Shown piece by piece: positions 27,084 through 36,582 of a stretch of 64,000 bases of DNA. Positions within the stretch are counted from its first letter, which is position 1, and each line of letters begins with the position of its first letter. Source of the DNA: Billgrantia endophytica (GTDB lineage Bacteria; Pseudomonadota; Gammaproteobacteria; Pseudomonadales; Halomonadaceae); contig NZ_PNRF01000037.1 in NCBI RefSeq assembly GCF_002879615.1, forward strand, positions 186,001 through 250,000, in the 5' to 3' direction. Under the pieces are notes generated by a model. The model ran no database searches and was not told where the DNA came from. It saw only the letters and a list, made by a program, of their open reading frames with translations. A program made the position numbers and the translations under genes.

Positions 27084-28715
27084 TCACTCTTCGATATAAA
27101 CCGGCGTGAGATCCTGGAACCAGTTCTGAGACTGCACGAACCCCTTGACCCTGGGGTGCATGGCGCGCGGCCCCACATCGTGGGCCACCCACAGCCAGGC
27201 GGCGTCATCCACCATCTTGGCGTGGAACTCCGCCAGGATGGCGTCCTGGGCCTCCTGGTCGAACGTCACCCTGGCCTCGTCGAGCAGGCGGTCATACTCG
27301 GGATCGTCTACATAGCCCCAGTTGAAGCCATTGGGCGGCGCCAGGCTGGAGTGCATGAAGCGGTAGAAGCCGTTGAACGGGTCGAGCCAGGCGAAGGTGA
27401 TATTGGTGGAGTGGGCACCACGGCTGGTCTGATGGTCGGCACCACGCCGCCAGTTGGGGAACAGTGACTCCCAGTCGAGCACCTCGAACTCCAGTTCGAT
27501 GCCGACCTCCGCCAGGCTCTGCTGGATGTACTCGTTCATCGCCAGCGGCTGCATCTGGCCGGAACCCGAGGTGGAGATCAGCGCGCGGGCCTGCACCGGG
27601 TTGTCCGGGCCGTAGCCGCTCTCCTCCAGCAGGCGTAGCGCCTCTTCCGGGTCGTAGCGGATCTCGAACTCAGGCTCGCCGAACCAGGGGTGGTCGGGAG
27701 TGACGGTACCCACCGCCGGCGCCATCATGCCGCCCAGCAGCGCTTGCAGCCCTTCACGGTCCACCGCCAGGTTGGCCGCCTTGCGTACGTTGATGTCGCG
27801 CCACGGGCTGCCCTCCAGCATCGAGAACTGATAAGGCCAGGTATGCGGGTAGGGATTGCTGGTAATCGTCATGCCCTGCGACTCCATGCGTGGAATCGCA
27901 TCGGCGGCCGGCGTTTCGATCCAGTCCACCTGATCGGACAGCAGCGCCGAGGTGCGCGAGCTGGACTCCGGCATCGGGATCAACACCACACGGTCCACCT
28001 GGGGAATGCGCTGCTCGTCCCAGTAATCGGCATTGGGTACCAGTTCCGCGCGTTCGCGCGGGACCAGCCGCGTCAGCTTGAACGGCCCGGTGCCGGAGGG
28101 CTGACGCGCGAACTCGTCCCAGTCGCCATCCAGCGCTTCCCACTGCGCGGGGCTGGAGAACAGCAGGAAGGTCAACTGGTAGGGGAACCAGGCGTCCGGC
28201 TCGCTGGTGGTGAAGAGAATGGTGTGGTCATCGACCTTCTCGTACTGGTCCATGGTGGGGATGCGCCCACGCACGTTGCCCGCCTGGCGTGCGTCGAACT
28301 GCGGCGAGTCCTCGTCGTAGATCTTGTCCAGGTTCCAGATCGCCGCGTCGGCGTTCCATTCGCTGCCATCATGGAACGTCACGTCCTCGCGCAGCACGAA
28401 GGTCCACTCCCGCGGATTCTCCTCGTCGACCTCCCAGGACTCCGCCAGCCCCGGTGTCAGACCACTGACCTCGTCGGCCGACGACAGGTCCCAGTTGATC
28501 AGGGCGTCGTAGATCGTGTAGCCGAGAAACCGATACCCCTCGAAGCCACTGTCGGGCTGGCCGGTGGTCAGTGGAATGTCCGACGCCGTCATCGCGATGC
28601 GCAATGTCTGTTCGGCCTTGGCGATAGCGGGCACCACCAGTGCGGCAAGCCCTATGGACAAGGCGACAGCCTTACCCGTTCGGCGCCATGTTTGCGTAGC
28701 ATTTTTGTATACCAT
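27084..28715 (-). CDS. peptide/nickel-type ABC transporter substrate-binding protein (family 5)
   Basis: A 543-residue periplasmic binding protein, usual length for DppA/OppA-like proteins, with a signal peptide ending near residue 34 (IAKA). Family 5 motifs are present: TPGLAESWEVDEENPREWTF, the VTFHDGSEWNADA block, and GTGPFKLTRLVPRERAEL. Ligands in this family range from peptides to glutathione, opines and nickel. Because the operon ends with a hydantoin-racemase-like gene and a regulator twin of the allantoin regulator, a hydantoin- or ureide-like ligand is worth testing (inference). A GTATAC motif overlaps codons 2-3. Confidence 0.92.
   Translation of the reverse strand: MVYKNATQTWRRTGKAVALSIGLAALVVPAIAKAEQTLRIAMTASDIPLTTGQPDSGFEGYRFLGYTIYDALINWDLSSADEVSGLTPGLAESWEVDEENPREWTFVLREDVTFHDGSEWNADAAIWNLDKIYDEDSPQFDARQAGNVRGRIPTMDQYEKVDDHTILFTTSEPDAWFPYQLTFLLFSSPAQWEALDGDWDEFARQPSGTGPFKLTRLVPRERAELVPNADYWDEQRIPQVDRVVLIPMPESSSRTSALLSDQVDWIETPAADAIPRMESQGMTITSNPYPHTWPYQFSMLEGSPWRDINVRKAANLAVDREGLQALLGGMMAPAVGTVTPDHPWFGEPEFEIRYDPEEALRLLEESGYGPDNPVQARALISTSGSGQMQPLAMNEYIQQSLAEVGIELEFEVLDWESLFPNWRRGADHQTSRGAHSTNITFAWLDPFNGFYRFMHSSLAPPNGFNWGYVDDPEYDRLLDEARVTFDQEAQDAILAEFHAKMVDDAAWLWVAHDVGPRAMHPRVKGFVQSQNWFQDLTPVYIEE
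28705..28713. promoter_or_regulatory. TTGTATACC motif overlapping the binding-protein start
   Basis: GTATAC at 28707-28712 sits on codons 2 and 3 of the binding-protein gene. A repressor bound here would block transcription just past the start. It is part of the window-wide TTGTATACAA set. Confidence 0.45.
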
Positions 28716-29272
28716 TATTGAGCCCTTCCCTCTTGGTTTGGCCAGCCAAGCGAATAATCGGCGCTGGGCTGTTCAATGCCTCATGCAAGAGAGGGGCCAT
28801 AAAAGCGGCATGATGGAGGAAAAAGCGGACAACACTCACAACCATAAAATACAAAATGAACAAAAAGCGTATACAACAATTAGTTACACCGAGGCAAAAC
28901 AAGCCGCCGCCAAGGAAGGCGCGCGACATGAGCCGCGCCATCCGTGGAATCAGGAAACGCTAGCGGCACCCTAACGCACCAACATGATTCAACCAGAGTG
29001 TGCCTGGCACCACGACAGCGCCTGGGTGCAAGGGCCAATTCGAATTGCCACGACAGCCTACCCACCGGGAACCGCTTCCCGCCCCCTCGGGAAGCTCAGA
29101 GCATTCTCCTCGACACCCTGTCAGGTTGTCGTGAACACTACGAACTATAGTGTAATATATATAACAAAATTCCCACAATTGCTACAAATAATACATTTAA
29201 ATCAAATAGTTAAAAAATGGCATGAGTTTCGCTATATAAAAAAACAACTAAAATCAGCAAGGGAACAACAGC
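28716..29272. promoter_or_regulatory. Divergent intergenic region between the Dpp-type operon and the TonB receptor
   Basis: This 557-bp region has no gene I can support. Its left part carries a GTATAC operator candidate (28869-28874); the middle has an 8-bp hairpin GCTTCCCG/CGGGAAGC (about 29074-29095); the right part (about 29140-29260) is strongly A+T-rich and must hold the TonB receptor promoter. Confidence 0.6.
28867..28877. promoter_or_regulatory. GCGTATACAAC motif, second box of the Dpp-type operon
   Basis: GTATACAA at 28869-28876 lies 154 bp upstream of the binding-protein start, paired with the box overlapping the start codon. Two boxes around a promoter fit a GntR-type repressor such as the one encoded at 22278-23003. 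Confidence 0.5.
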
Positions 29273-31300
29273 ATGACATCCAGCAATTGCCCTCCGGGCA
29301 GCCCCTGGTTTCGCCACGTCGCACTGACCGGCGTATTGCTGTCGTGCCCGGGTATCGGCCTGGCGGATGATGGCGTGTTTCAACTGGGCACCATCCGTAT
29401 CCTGGCACCCGAGCAGACCACACTGGACACCGGCACCAGCATCATCGACAGCGACACCCTGCGCCTGCACGACCGGGAAACCCTGGCCGAGGCGCTGGAA
29501 CTGGCTCCCGGTGTCAGCCGCGGCTACGTCGGTGGGCGTGGCGAACAGATGGTCCATGTGCGTGGCTTCGACCGGGTGCAGGTACCCATCTACATCGATG
29601 GCATTCCCGCCTACGTGCCCTACGACGGCTTCGTCGACCTGGGACGCTTCACGACCCATGACCTGGCTCAGATAGAAGTCGCCAAGGGCTTCTCCTCGCT
29701 GCTTTATGGCCCCAATGCCCTGGGCGGCGCCATCAACCTGGTATCGAAGCGACCGACCGAGACCTTCGAGGGAGAGGTCGGCGGTGGCTTCGGGCTGGAC
29801 TCGCGGGCGGACGTCAATCGCTATCGCCTCTACACCAACCTGGGTACCCGCCAGGATGACTGGTGGTTGCAGGTCGGGGCATCCTGGCTGAAGACCGACC
29901 ATTTCCGGCTGCCGGACGGCTTCACCGCCAATAACATCCAGGAAGATGGCGGCAGGCGCGAAAACAGCCACAGCGAGGACAGCAAGCTGAACCTCAGGGT
30001 GGGTTACACCCCCAATGCCACCGACGAGTACGTCTTCGGTCATCTGCGCCAGCAAGGCGAAAAGGGCCAACCCGTTTACGCCGGCTCTCAGCCATTCACC
30101 AACGCCACCCGGCGCTGGTGGGAGTGGCCGGAGTGGGACAAGACCAGCACCTTTCTCGCCACCACCACCCAACTGGGCAGCCATAAACTACTGACGCGCG
30201 TCTACTACGACACCTATCAGAACACCCTGCTCGATTACGGGTACGAGGATGGCGTGCGCTCGGATACGCTGCAACCGGGCTATCCCAGCCGCTACGACGA
30301 CTACACCTACGGCTTCTCCACCCAGGGCGACTTCGACCTCGGCGACGATACCCGCCTGCAGTTGGCCTATCACTTCAAGGACGACATCCACCGTTCCCAG
30401 GACGACGACAGCCCTCGCAGCCGTTACCAGGACCGCACCCACTACCTGGCCGCGGAAGGCACGCAACAGCTCTCCGACGACCTGACGCTGATCGCCGGCC
30501 TGGCCTGGGCCAGTCGCGAGGCCCGGGAGGCCACCAATGTCGTCAACGGCGTGCCGATGGAGGAGGAGAAGGGATCGAACACCGCGGTCAATGGACAGTT
30601 GGGCGTCACCTGGCAATCGGGCGAAGGCTTGTGGCGTGCCAGTTATGCCCGCAAGAGCCGTTTCGCCAACATCAGGGATCGTTACTCCTACCGTTTCGGC
30701 AGGGCCATACCCAACCCGGACCTGGCGACCGAGTACGCCGATCACTACGAGGTAGGCTACGACACGCCCCTGGCATCCAACTGGCAACTGAGCTCAGCGC
30801 TCTTTTACAGCGAGATTTCCGACAGCATCCAGTCGGTGACCGTCTCTCCCTCGGCCTGTACCAACCCCAGCCCCGACTGCACCCAGATGCAGAATATCGG
30901 CGAATCCCGCATGCAGGGCGTGGAACTGGGCGTTCAGGGCCACCTCGGCAACTGGGAGCTGAACGGCATCTACACCTGGCTGGATCGGAAAAACACCAGC
31001 GACCCCGATATCAAGCCGACCGGCACCCCCAGCCACAAGCTCTTCGCCGCCGCCACCTGGAATCACGACGCCTGGCGCGTCACCGGCCACGTGGATGCGG
31101 CGTCGGACCGCTACTCCTCCTCCGATGGGCTGGAGGTCGATGGCTTCGCCGTTTACGGCATCAAGGCGAGCTACACCTTCGATAACGCACTGCGCCTCGA
31201 AGGCGGCATACACAACCTGACCGATGAGCTCTATGAATACACGGAGGGATATCCCGAGCCCGGACGCCACTTCTCCGTCGGCTTCCACCTGCCATTGTAA
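29273..31300 (+). CDS. TonB-dependent outer-membrane receptor
   Basis: A 675-residue receptor. Signal peptide ends near residue 31 (GIGLA); the plug domain follows (about 45-160) with ETLAEALELAPGVSRGYV, VHVRGFDRVQVPIYIDGIP and YGPNALGGAINLVSKRP; the rest is a beta-barrel rich in aromatic strands, ending in GYPEPGRHFSVGFHLPL with a near-terminal phenylalanine. It imports a large or scarce ligand using TonB energy. It starts at ATG 29273 after AGGGAA. It is followed by a Tat-exported binding protein and a di-heme oxidoreductase in the same direction, so the ligand may be an iron or other metal chelate (inference). Confidence 0.93.
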   Translation: MTSSNCPPGSPWFRHVALTGVLLSCPGIGLADDGVFQLGTIRILAPEQTTLDTGTSIIDSDTLRLHDRETLAEALELAPGVSRGYVGGRGEQMVHVRGFDRVQVPIYIDGIPAYVPYDGFVDLGRFTTHDLAQIEVAKGFSSLLYGPNALGGAINLVSKRPTETFEGEVGGGFGLDSRADVNRYRLYTNLGTRQDDWWLQVGASWLKTDHFRLPDGFTANNIQEDGGRRENSHSEDSKLNLRVGYTPNATDEYVFGHLRQQGEKGQPVYAGSQPFTNATRRWWEWPEWDKTSTFLATTTQLGSHKLLTRVYYDTYQNTLLDYGYEDGVRSDTLQPGYPSRYDDYTYGFSTQGDFDLGDDTRLQLAYHFKDDIHRSQDDDSPRSRYQDRTHYLAAEGTQQLSDDLTLIAGLAWASREAREATNVVNGVPMEEEKGSNTAVNGQLGVTWQSGEGLWRASYARKSRFANIRDRYSYRFGRAIPNPDLATEYADHYEVGYDTPLASNWQLSSALFYSEISDSIQSVTVSPSACTNPSPDCTQMQNIGESRMQGVELGVQGHLGNWELNGIYTWLDRKNTSDPDIKPTGTPSHKLFAAATWNHDAWRVTGHVDAASDRYSSSDGLEVDGFAVYGIKASYTFDNALRLEGGIHNLTDELYEYTEGYPEPGRHFSVGFHLPL

Positions 31301-31323
31301 AGAGCGCCCACAGGAGAAATGGC

Positions 31324-32667
31324 ATGTATCCACCTGATGAGCCCAAGCACACCGAGGCATGCCACGCCGGGCTGTCGCGAAGACGATTCCTCCGCCTGCT
31401 CGCCCAAGGCGGCCTGCTGCTGGCCGCCGCCCCGCAGCCGCTGTCGGCGGCAACCCCGCCCGAGTCGGTCACGGTGCTGACCGGCTATCCCGACGAGATG
31501 ATGCGGGTGTTCGAGGCGGCCTTCGAGCGAGCGCATCCCCACTACCGTTTGAACCTGCTGTGGCGGACGGCGAGCGACGCCCTGCCCTACCTGTTACAGG
31601 ACGGCGCCGGCGTGGACGTCTACTGGTCGGCCTCGCCACGCACCTTTGCCCGGCTGAAGGCGGAGAACCGGCTCCAGCCGTTGCCGGTACAGGCCGAGGA
31701 CCTGCCCGAGCGGATCGGCGGCACGCGTATCTCCGATCCACAAGGGCACTATCTCGCCACCGAAGTCGCGGGCTATGGCTTCGTGGTGAACGAAGCGGAG
31801 CTGGCTCGCCGCAGGGTTCCCTTGCCCAGGGATTGGCCGGACCTTGCCGACCCGCGCCTGGCCCGGGCCATCGTGCTGCCCACGCCGGGACAGGTAGGTT
31901 TCGCCTCGGTACTGGTGGATATCCCGTTGCAGCGCCACGGCTGGCCGCGGGGCTGGGCACTGTGGTCGGAAATCGCCGGGCTCTCCCGGCTGATCCCACG
32001 CGGAGGGAGCGGAGCGGCGGAAGAGGTCGCCGGTGGAGCGGCGGCCATCGGGCTCACCATCGACTTCTTCGCTCACTCCGCCATTGCCCGAGGCATGCCA
32101 CTGCGTTTCATCTACCCGAAGCACGGCGGCATCAACCCCGCTCATGTCGCCCAACTCAAGGCGGCACCCAACCCCGAAGGCGCCCAGGCCTTCATTGACT
32201 TTCTCCTGTCGAGGGAAGGCCAGACCCTGCTGGCCCACCGGGACATCCACAAGCTCCCCGTTCGTCCCGATGTCTACGCCGGGCTTCCCGCCGATTACCA
32301 CAACCCTTTCCAGGCGGCCGCGCGGGGTGGATATGCCTACGACAACGATGCCGGGCGCCCGCGTCTGGCGTTGGTCGCCTCGCTATTCGACACGATGCTC
32401 GCTCAGGACCATGCGCGGCTGGTCGATCTCTGGTCACGTATCCACCGCGCCGAGGACAGAGGCGAGGACATGCGCGCAATCCGGCGGGTCTTGTGCCGTC
32501 CCCCGATCGATGAGCGGGCGGCGGCGTCCGACACCCTGCTGGCCAGCTTCGCCAACCGCCTGGAGGGGAACAGAGACGCTCCCGGTGAAATGGAACGGCA
32601 CTGGCGCCGGCAGGTCGACTCGACTCGCACCCACGTCGAAACGCTGCTGGACGGAGCCAATGCATGA
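31324..32667 (+). CDS. Tat-exported ABC-type substrate-binding protein (iron-binding FbpA-like fold)
   Basis: A 447-residue periplasmic protein. The N-terminus has a twin-arginine motif SRRRFLRLL (from residue 18) and an AAA-type cleavage site near residue 43. The mature protein opens VTVLTGYPDEMMRVFEAAFE, contains VYWSASPRTFARLK and AQAFIDFLLSREGQTLL, as in FbpA/phosphonate-type binding proteins. It has about 100 extra C-terminal residues beyond the usual domain. No ABC permease or ATPase is nearby. It overlaps the di-heme gene by 4 bp (ATGA), so the two products probably act together in the periplasm. Confidence 0.82.
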   Translation: MYPPDEPKHTEACHAGLSRRRFLRLLAQGGLLLAAAPQPLSAATPPESVTVLTGYPDEMMRVFEAAFERAHPHYRLNLLWRTASDALPYLLQDGAGVDVYWSASPRTFARLKAENRLQPLPVQAEDLPERIGGTRISDPQGHYLATEVAGYGFVVNEAELARRRVPLPRDWPDLADPRLARAIVLPTPGQVGFASVLVDIPLQRHGWPRGWALWSEIAGLSRLIPRGGSGAAEEVAGGAAAIGLTIDFFAHSAIARGMPLRFIYPKHGGINPAHVAQLKAAPNPEGAQAFIDFLLSREGQTLLAHRDIHKLPVRPDVYAGLPADYHNPFQAAARGGYAYDNDAGRPRLALVASLFDTMLAQDHARLVDLWSRIHRAEDRGEDMRAIRRVLCRPPIDERAAASDTLLASFANRLEGNRDAPGEMERHWRRQVDSTRTHVETLLDGANA

Positions 32668-34001
32668 TCCGTCGCCTGCTGCCCGTCTCGCTGCTGCTGC
32701 TCGTCGGTGTGTCGGCCGCAGCGCCTCTGGAAACCACCGATGTCTCGGCCAATGCGTTTTCCTGGCCCATCGCCGGCCTGTCCGAGGAAGAGCGGCATGC
32801 CTTCCAGCGTGGACGCGGTCTGTTTCGTCAACCCTGGGTCATCGCCCCCTCCCATTCGCCGGAAAGCGATGGGCTCGGCCCATTGTACAACCGGCTGAGC
32901 TGCGTGGCCTGCCACCCCGCCAATGGCCGCGGCAGGGCTCCCGAGCGGCCGGAGCAGCGGATGCGGTCCATGCTGGTGCGCCTGTCCGTGCCCGGCGTGG
33001 ACGCCGATGCCCCGCCACGGCCCCATCCGGCTTATGGCGATCAGCTCAACGAGGAGGGCATACCCGGTGTACCGGGTGAGGGCCGCGCCTCCATCGAATG
33101 GCTGGAGCATGAGGTTCTTCTGGACGACGGCACCAAGGTCTCGCTGCGCGAACCGCGCCTGCGCTTTTCCGAACTGGCCTATGGTCCGCTGGGAGCGGAC
33201 ATACAGACCTCCGCGCGTGTCGGGCAGCCATTGATCGGCATGGGGCTGCTGGATGCCATCACGCAGCGACAGCTCCAGACGCTGACTGACCGATCGCGCC
33301 GCCTGGGACTGAATGGCCGCGTCAACCAGGTCGACGACGTGCGGACGGGAGCGCCGGGCAGCGGGCGTTTCGGCCACAAGGCCAACCAACCCAACCTGCG
33401 CCAGCAGACGGCCGCGGCCATGCATGGCGACCTGGGCATCACCTCCTCCCTGTTCCCGGAGCAGAACTGCACTCCCGCACAGCTTGCCTGCCAACGGGCT
33501 CCCGAGGGCGGCCAGCCCGAACTCACGGACAGCCAACTGAATGACCTGGAATTCTATTTCGCGCATCTCGCCCCACCCGCGCGCCGGGACAGGGACTCCC
33601 CCCGGGTACAACGGGGCGAACGGCTCTTCCAGCGACTGGGGTGCCACGGTTGCCACCTGCCCAGCATCACCACGGGAGAGCATCCCCGTTTTCCACGCTT
33701 GTCACACCAGGCCATCCAACCCTATACGGACCTGTTGCTGCATGACATGGGCGAGGGGCTGGCCGATCACCGCCCCGATTTCAGCGCCGGCGGACGCGAG
33801 TGGCGGACCGCCCCGCTATGGGGGATCGGCCTCACGGAAACGGTCAATGGACACACCGAGTTCCTGCACGATGGTCGCGCCCGCAACCTGACGGAAGCCA
33901 TCCTCTGGCATGGCGGTGAGGCGCAACGGTCGCGGGACGGTTTCGCCGCACTGGACCGGGACGCGCGCGAGGCGTTGCTGGCATTTCTGCGCTCGCTGTG
34001 A
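32664..34001 (+). CDS. di-heme c-type oxidoreductase (DHOR, DUF1111, 'thiol oxidoreductase')
   Basis: A 445-residue periplasmic protein with a signal peptide (ends near residue 20) and two heme c sites, CVACH (Cys80-His84) and CHGCH (Cys327-His331). The spacing and LFRQPWVIAPS, FGHKANQPNLRQQ, GHTEFLHDGRARNLTEAILWHGG match the DUF1111 di-heme family related to cytochrome c peroxidases. Members often occur with iron-uptake proteins, but their reaction is unknown. Translational coupling to the Tat binding protein and the TonB receptor upstream suggests reduction or oxidation of the imported metal ligand. Confidence 0.88.
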   Translation: MIRRLLPVSLLLLVGVSAAAPLETTDVSANAFSWPIAGLSEEERHAFQRGRGLFRQPWVIAPSHSPESDGLGPLYNRLSCVACHPANGRGRAPERPEQRMRSMLVRLSVPGVDADAPPRPHPAYGDQLNEEGIPGVPGEGRASIEWLEHEVLLDDGTKVSLREPRLRFSELAYGPLGADIQTSARVGQPLIGMGLLDAITQRQLQTLTDRSRRLGLNGRVNQVDDVRTGAPGSGRFGHKANQPNLRQQTAAAMHGDLGITSSLFPEQNCTPAQLACQRAPEGGQPELTDSQLNDLEFYFAHLAPPARRDRDSPRVQRGERLFQRLGCHGCHLPSITTGEHPRFPRLSHQAIQPYTDLLLHDMGEGLADHRPDFSAGGREWRTAPLWGIGLTETVNGHTEFLHDGRARNLTEAILWHGGEAQRSRDGFAALDRDAREALLAFLRSL

Positions 34002-34033
34002 AAGCGGTGCCAGGCACGATCAAGCCACATCCA

Positions 34034-34522
34034 TCAGTCGACGATGACCCGCAATGCCATCGGGTACTCGTCGCAGTTGTTGCCCTCGCCTCCGCGGTCG
34101 ACGACCAGGAACTCGCCTTCCCGTTCGAGTACCGACTGAATGGCATGCCAGGTGCCGGCCCGGTAGTTCACCCCCTGCCGGCCGTCGGTGACGAAGGCAC
34201 GCACGTCGGCCGGCTCGATGGCCTCGCCCGGCGGCGCCACCACGATCACGAAGCGTTCATCATGTAGCGGCATGAACGCCTGGCTGCCCTGCGGATGTCG
34301 CTCCAGAAACTCGAGCGTGAGCGGCAGTTCGACGGGCTGGCTGACGAAGATGCTGATCAGCGCCCTTGCCTCCTCGCCCAGGGTCTCGACCCTGGCCAGG
34401 TCGTGATAGCGTCGGGTACGGCCGGCGTTGATGTGAAAGTAGTCGGCCGTGCGCGTGTCGATGACATCGCCGAAGGGCGCGAAGACCTCCGGCGTCAGCG
34501 GTACTGCCTTGAGTTCGAGCAT
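34034..34522 (-). CDS. allA: ureidoglycolate lyase
   Basis: A 162-residue cupin-like enzyme that splits ureidoglycolate into glyoxylate and urea. Family landmarks: FAPFGDVID, INAGRTRRYHDLA, ERHPQGSQAFMPL, and GVNYRAGTWHAIQSVL. ATG 34522 follows AAGGGAG. It lies 17 bp after the ureidoglycine aminohydrolase gene, which makes its substrate. Glyoxylate then feeds Gcl. Confidence 0.95.
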   Translation of the reverse strand: MLELKAVPLTPEVFAPFGDVIDTRTADYFHINAGRTRRYHDLARVETLGEEARALISIFVSQPVELPLTLEFLERHPQGSQAFMPLHDERFVIVVAPPGEAIEPADVRAFVTDGRQGVNYRAGTWHAIQSVLEREGEFLVVDRGGEGNNCDEYPMALRVIVD

Positions 34523-34539
34523 GGTCGTCTCCCTTGTGC

Positions 34540-35376
34540 TTACCTGCCGCCGGACAGACTGAGCTTCATGTGACGGTTCACATCCTTGTACAACAGGTAG
34601 CGGAACGGTCCGGGGCCGCCGGCGTAGCAGGCCTGCGGGCAGAAGGCACGCAGCCACATGAAGTCGCCGGCCTCGACCTCGACCCAGTCCTGGTTGAGAT
34701 GATAGACCGCCTTGCCTTCCAGCACGTAGAGCCCGTGCTCCATGACGTGGGTCTCGTCGAAGGGGATCACCGCGCCCGGCTGGAACGTGACGATATTGAC
34801 GTGCATGTCATGGCGCACGTCGGCCGGGTCGACGAAGCGGGTGGTGGCCCAGCGCCCATCGGTATCGGGCATCGGCGTCGGAGCGATATCGTTCTCGTTG
34901 ACGACGAAGGCGTCCGGCACCTCGATGCCCTCGACGAATTCGTAGGCCTTGCGCACCCAGTGGAAACGTACCGGGGCGTCGGATTCATTGCGCAGTTGCC
35001 AATGACTACCCGGCGGCAGGAAGGCGTATCCACCCGGCGTCATGGGGTGACGCTCGCCCGCCAGCGTCAGGGTCATCTCCCCTTCCACCACGAACAGCAC
35101 CCCCTCCGCCGCGGGGTCGAGCTCGGGCTTCTCGCTACCGCCACCCGGGGATACCTCCATGATGTACTGGGAGAAGGTCTCGGCGAAACCGGAGAGGGGC
35201 CTTGCCAGCACCCACAGGCGGGTCTCTTCCCAGAACGGCAGGTTGCTGGTCACGATGTCGCCGAACACCCCCTTGGGGATCACGGCATAGGCCTCTGTGA
35301 ATACCGCCCGGTCCGAAAGCAGCTGGGTCTGGGGCGGATGACCACCGCGGGGGGCGTAGTAGGTTTTTATCGTCAT
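34540..35376 (-). CDS. allE: (S)-ureidoglycine aminohydrolase
   Basis: A 278-residue bicupin that hydrolyses ureidoglycine to ureidoglycolate and ammonia. Both cupin halves are visible: the first with FVVEGEMTLTLAGERH (about residue 95), the second with EHGLYVLEGKAVYHLNQDWVEVEAGDFMW (about residue 215), carrying the metal-binding His/Glu. Typical ending CYAGGPGPFRYLLYKDVNRH. Spaced 17 bp from allA and likely co-transcribed. A GAAAC-TTTT-GTTTC inverted repeat lies 99 bp upstream. Confidence 0.95.
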   Translation of the reverse strand: MTIKTYYAPRGGHPPQTQLLSDRAVFTEAYAVIPKGVFGDIVTSNLPFWEETRLWVLARPLSGFAETFSQYIMEVSPGGGSEKPELDPAAEGVLFVVEGEMTLTLAGERHPMTPGGYAFLPPGSHWQLRNESDAPVRFHWVRKAYEFVEGIEVPDAFVVNENDIAPTPMPDTDGRWATTRFVDPADVRHDMHVNIVTFQPGAVIPFDETHVMEHGLYVLEGKAVYHLNQDWVEVEAGDFMWLRAFCPQACYAGGPGPFRYLLYKDVNRHMKLSLSGGR

Positions 35377-35474
35377 GGCGCTTCCTTTATGACATGACAG
35401 CCCAATGGGCTCGACAGTCAGAAAAATGTCTGCTTGAATCTTGTGAAATTATCGTCTCACGATTACCTTGTCTA

Positions 35475-35488
35475 GAAACTTTTGTTTC
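35475..35488. promoter_or_regulatory. GAAACTTTTGTTTC inverted repeat upstream of allE
   Basis: A perfect 5-4-5 inverted repeat in the A+T-rich 210-bp gap between the RpiR gene and allE. RpiR-family regulators bind short inverted repeats of this kind, and the neighbouring gene encodes one, so local control is plausible. Confidence 0.45.
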
Positions 35489-35586
35489 ATTTATCGGCAA
35501 AGGTTCCACCCATCATGCCCCGTAACCTGGACGCGACGGTCGCGGTCGACACGACGAACCCTGCCACCCTTGCCTGGGTCAGCGGA

Positions 35587-36447
35587 TCACGGCGCCAGTT
35601 CGTCCAGCTCCTGGTAGAGTTCGCTGATCGCATCGATGCGGGCACGGCCTTGCCCCAGGCGCTGATGAAGCAACCCATTGACCAGCAGATTGATCAGACT
35701 CATGGCGCTGGCATAGCTGTCGAAAGCCGAGATGCTGTCAAGCGGGCATTCAAGCCACCAGTCGGCCTGCCCGGCATGGCTGGCCGCCGTGGCGTCACCG
35801 ATCAGGAGCAGCCTGCAAGGCATGGCGGCCAGTTCCTCGACGAGGGCATCGAACATTCTGTGGCGTCGACGAAAACCGAACAGTACCACCAGGTCCTCTT
35901 TCTCCAGCCCGGCCAGTTCTTCGGCCAGCGACTGATTCGGCTGGGGAGCCAGCGAGACGTGGTCCCTCGCCTGGACGAGCTGTTGTCGAAAGTGCAGGGC
36001 CAACGGGTAGCTGTTGCGAAACCCCACCAGCACGACACGGCGGGCACGATCAAGGGCCTGCAAAATGGCCTCGAACGCCCCCGGCTCGACACTCGCAAGC
36101 AGACGACGAAGGTTCTCCTGTTCACGCTCGAAATGGCGCTTGAAGCGTTCGCTGGCCCCGACGGCCTCGGTATCGGTGACCAGCGGCATGCCAAGGCTTC
36201 TCAGCTGGCGAGCGTGGCGCTTGACGGCCTGGAAACTTTCGAAGCCGAGACGCCTGAAAAGCCGGCTGACAGTGGACTTCGACACGCCCGTCAGGCGCGC
36301 AAGATCCGCGGCGCTGTATACGGCCAGATCGTCGAAGTGATCGAGAATGAACGACGCCACGCGCTGTTCCTGGGCACTGAGCTCACCGTATCGAGCCGAG
36401 ATTCGCTGGCCGATATGCGGCGACATGCCCACCTGTTGGGTCATCAA
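35587..36447 (-). CDS. MurR/RpiR-family transcriptional regulator
   Basis: A 286-residue regulator with an N-terminal RpiR helix-turn-helix (RLTGVSKSTVSRLFRRLGFESFQ, about residues 45-67) and a SIS phosphosugar-binding-like domain (about 125-265; VVLVGFRNSYPLALHFRQQL). It is divergent from the YfcC carrier and upstream of allE-allA, and so is the likely regulator of one or both. RpiR proteins in purine clusters of other bacteria sense ureides; the ligand here is unknown. Confidence 0.9.
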   Translation of the reverse strand: MMTQQVGMSPHIGQRISARYGELSAQEQRVASFILDHFDDLAVYSAADLARLTGVSKSTVSRLFRRLGFESFQAVKRHARQLRSLGMPLVTDTEAVGASERFKRHFEREQENLRRLLASVEPGAFEAILQALDRARRVVLVGFRNSYPLALHFRQQLVQARDHVSLAPQPNQSLAEELAGLEKEDLVVLFGFRRRHRMFDALVEELAAMPCRLLLIGDATAASHAGQADWWLECPLDSISAFDSYASAMSLINLLVNGLLHQRLGQGRARIDAISELYQELDELAP

Positions 36448-36582
36448 GAGAGACTCCTTATCACGACAGGCCCACCCGGCAGTGCCGGATACTCGTCATT
36501 TCGGCCCGCCATTCAGTGGAAATAGTGTCAACGATATTCGACAAAAGATAGCGACACCATCAACAACAACGCGAGGCATCCC

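Noticed and set aside
28980..29110. GC-rich hairpin region before the TonB receptor that could suggest a cobalamin riboswitch
   Set aside because: I could not find the B12 box or the conserved core in either direction. Only a simple 8-bp hairpin is supported.
29130..29272. Possible Fur box in the A+T-rich promoter of the TonB receptor
   Set aside because: No 19-base stretch with convincing similarity to the Fur consensus; A+T richness alone explains partial matches.
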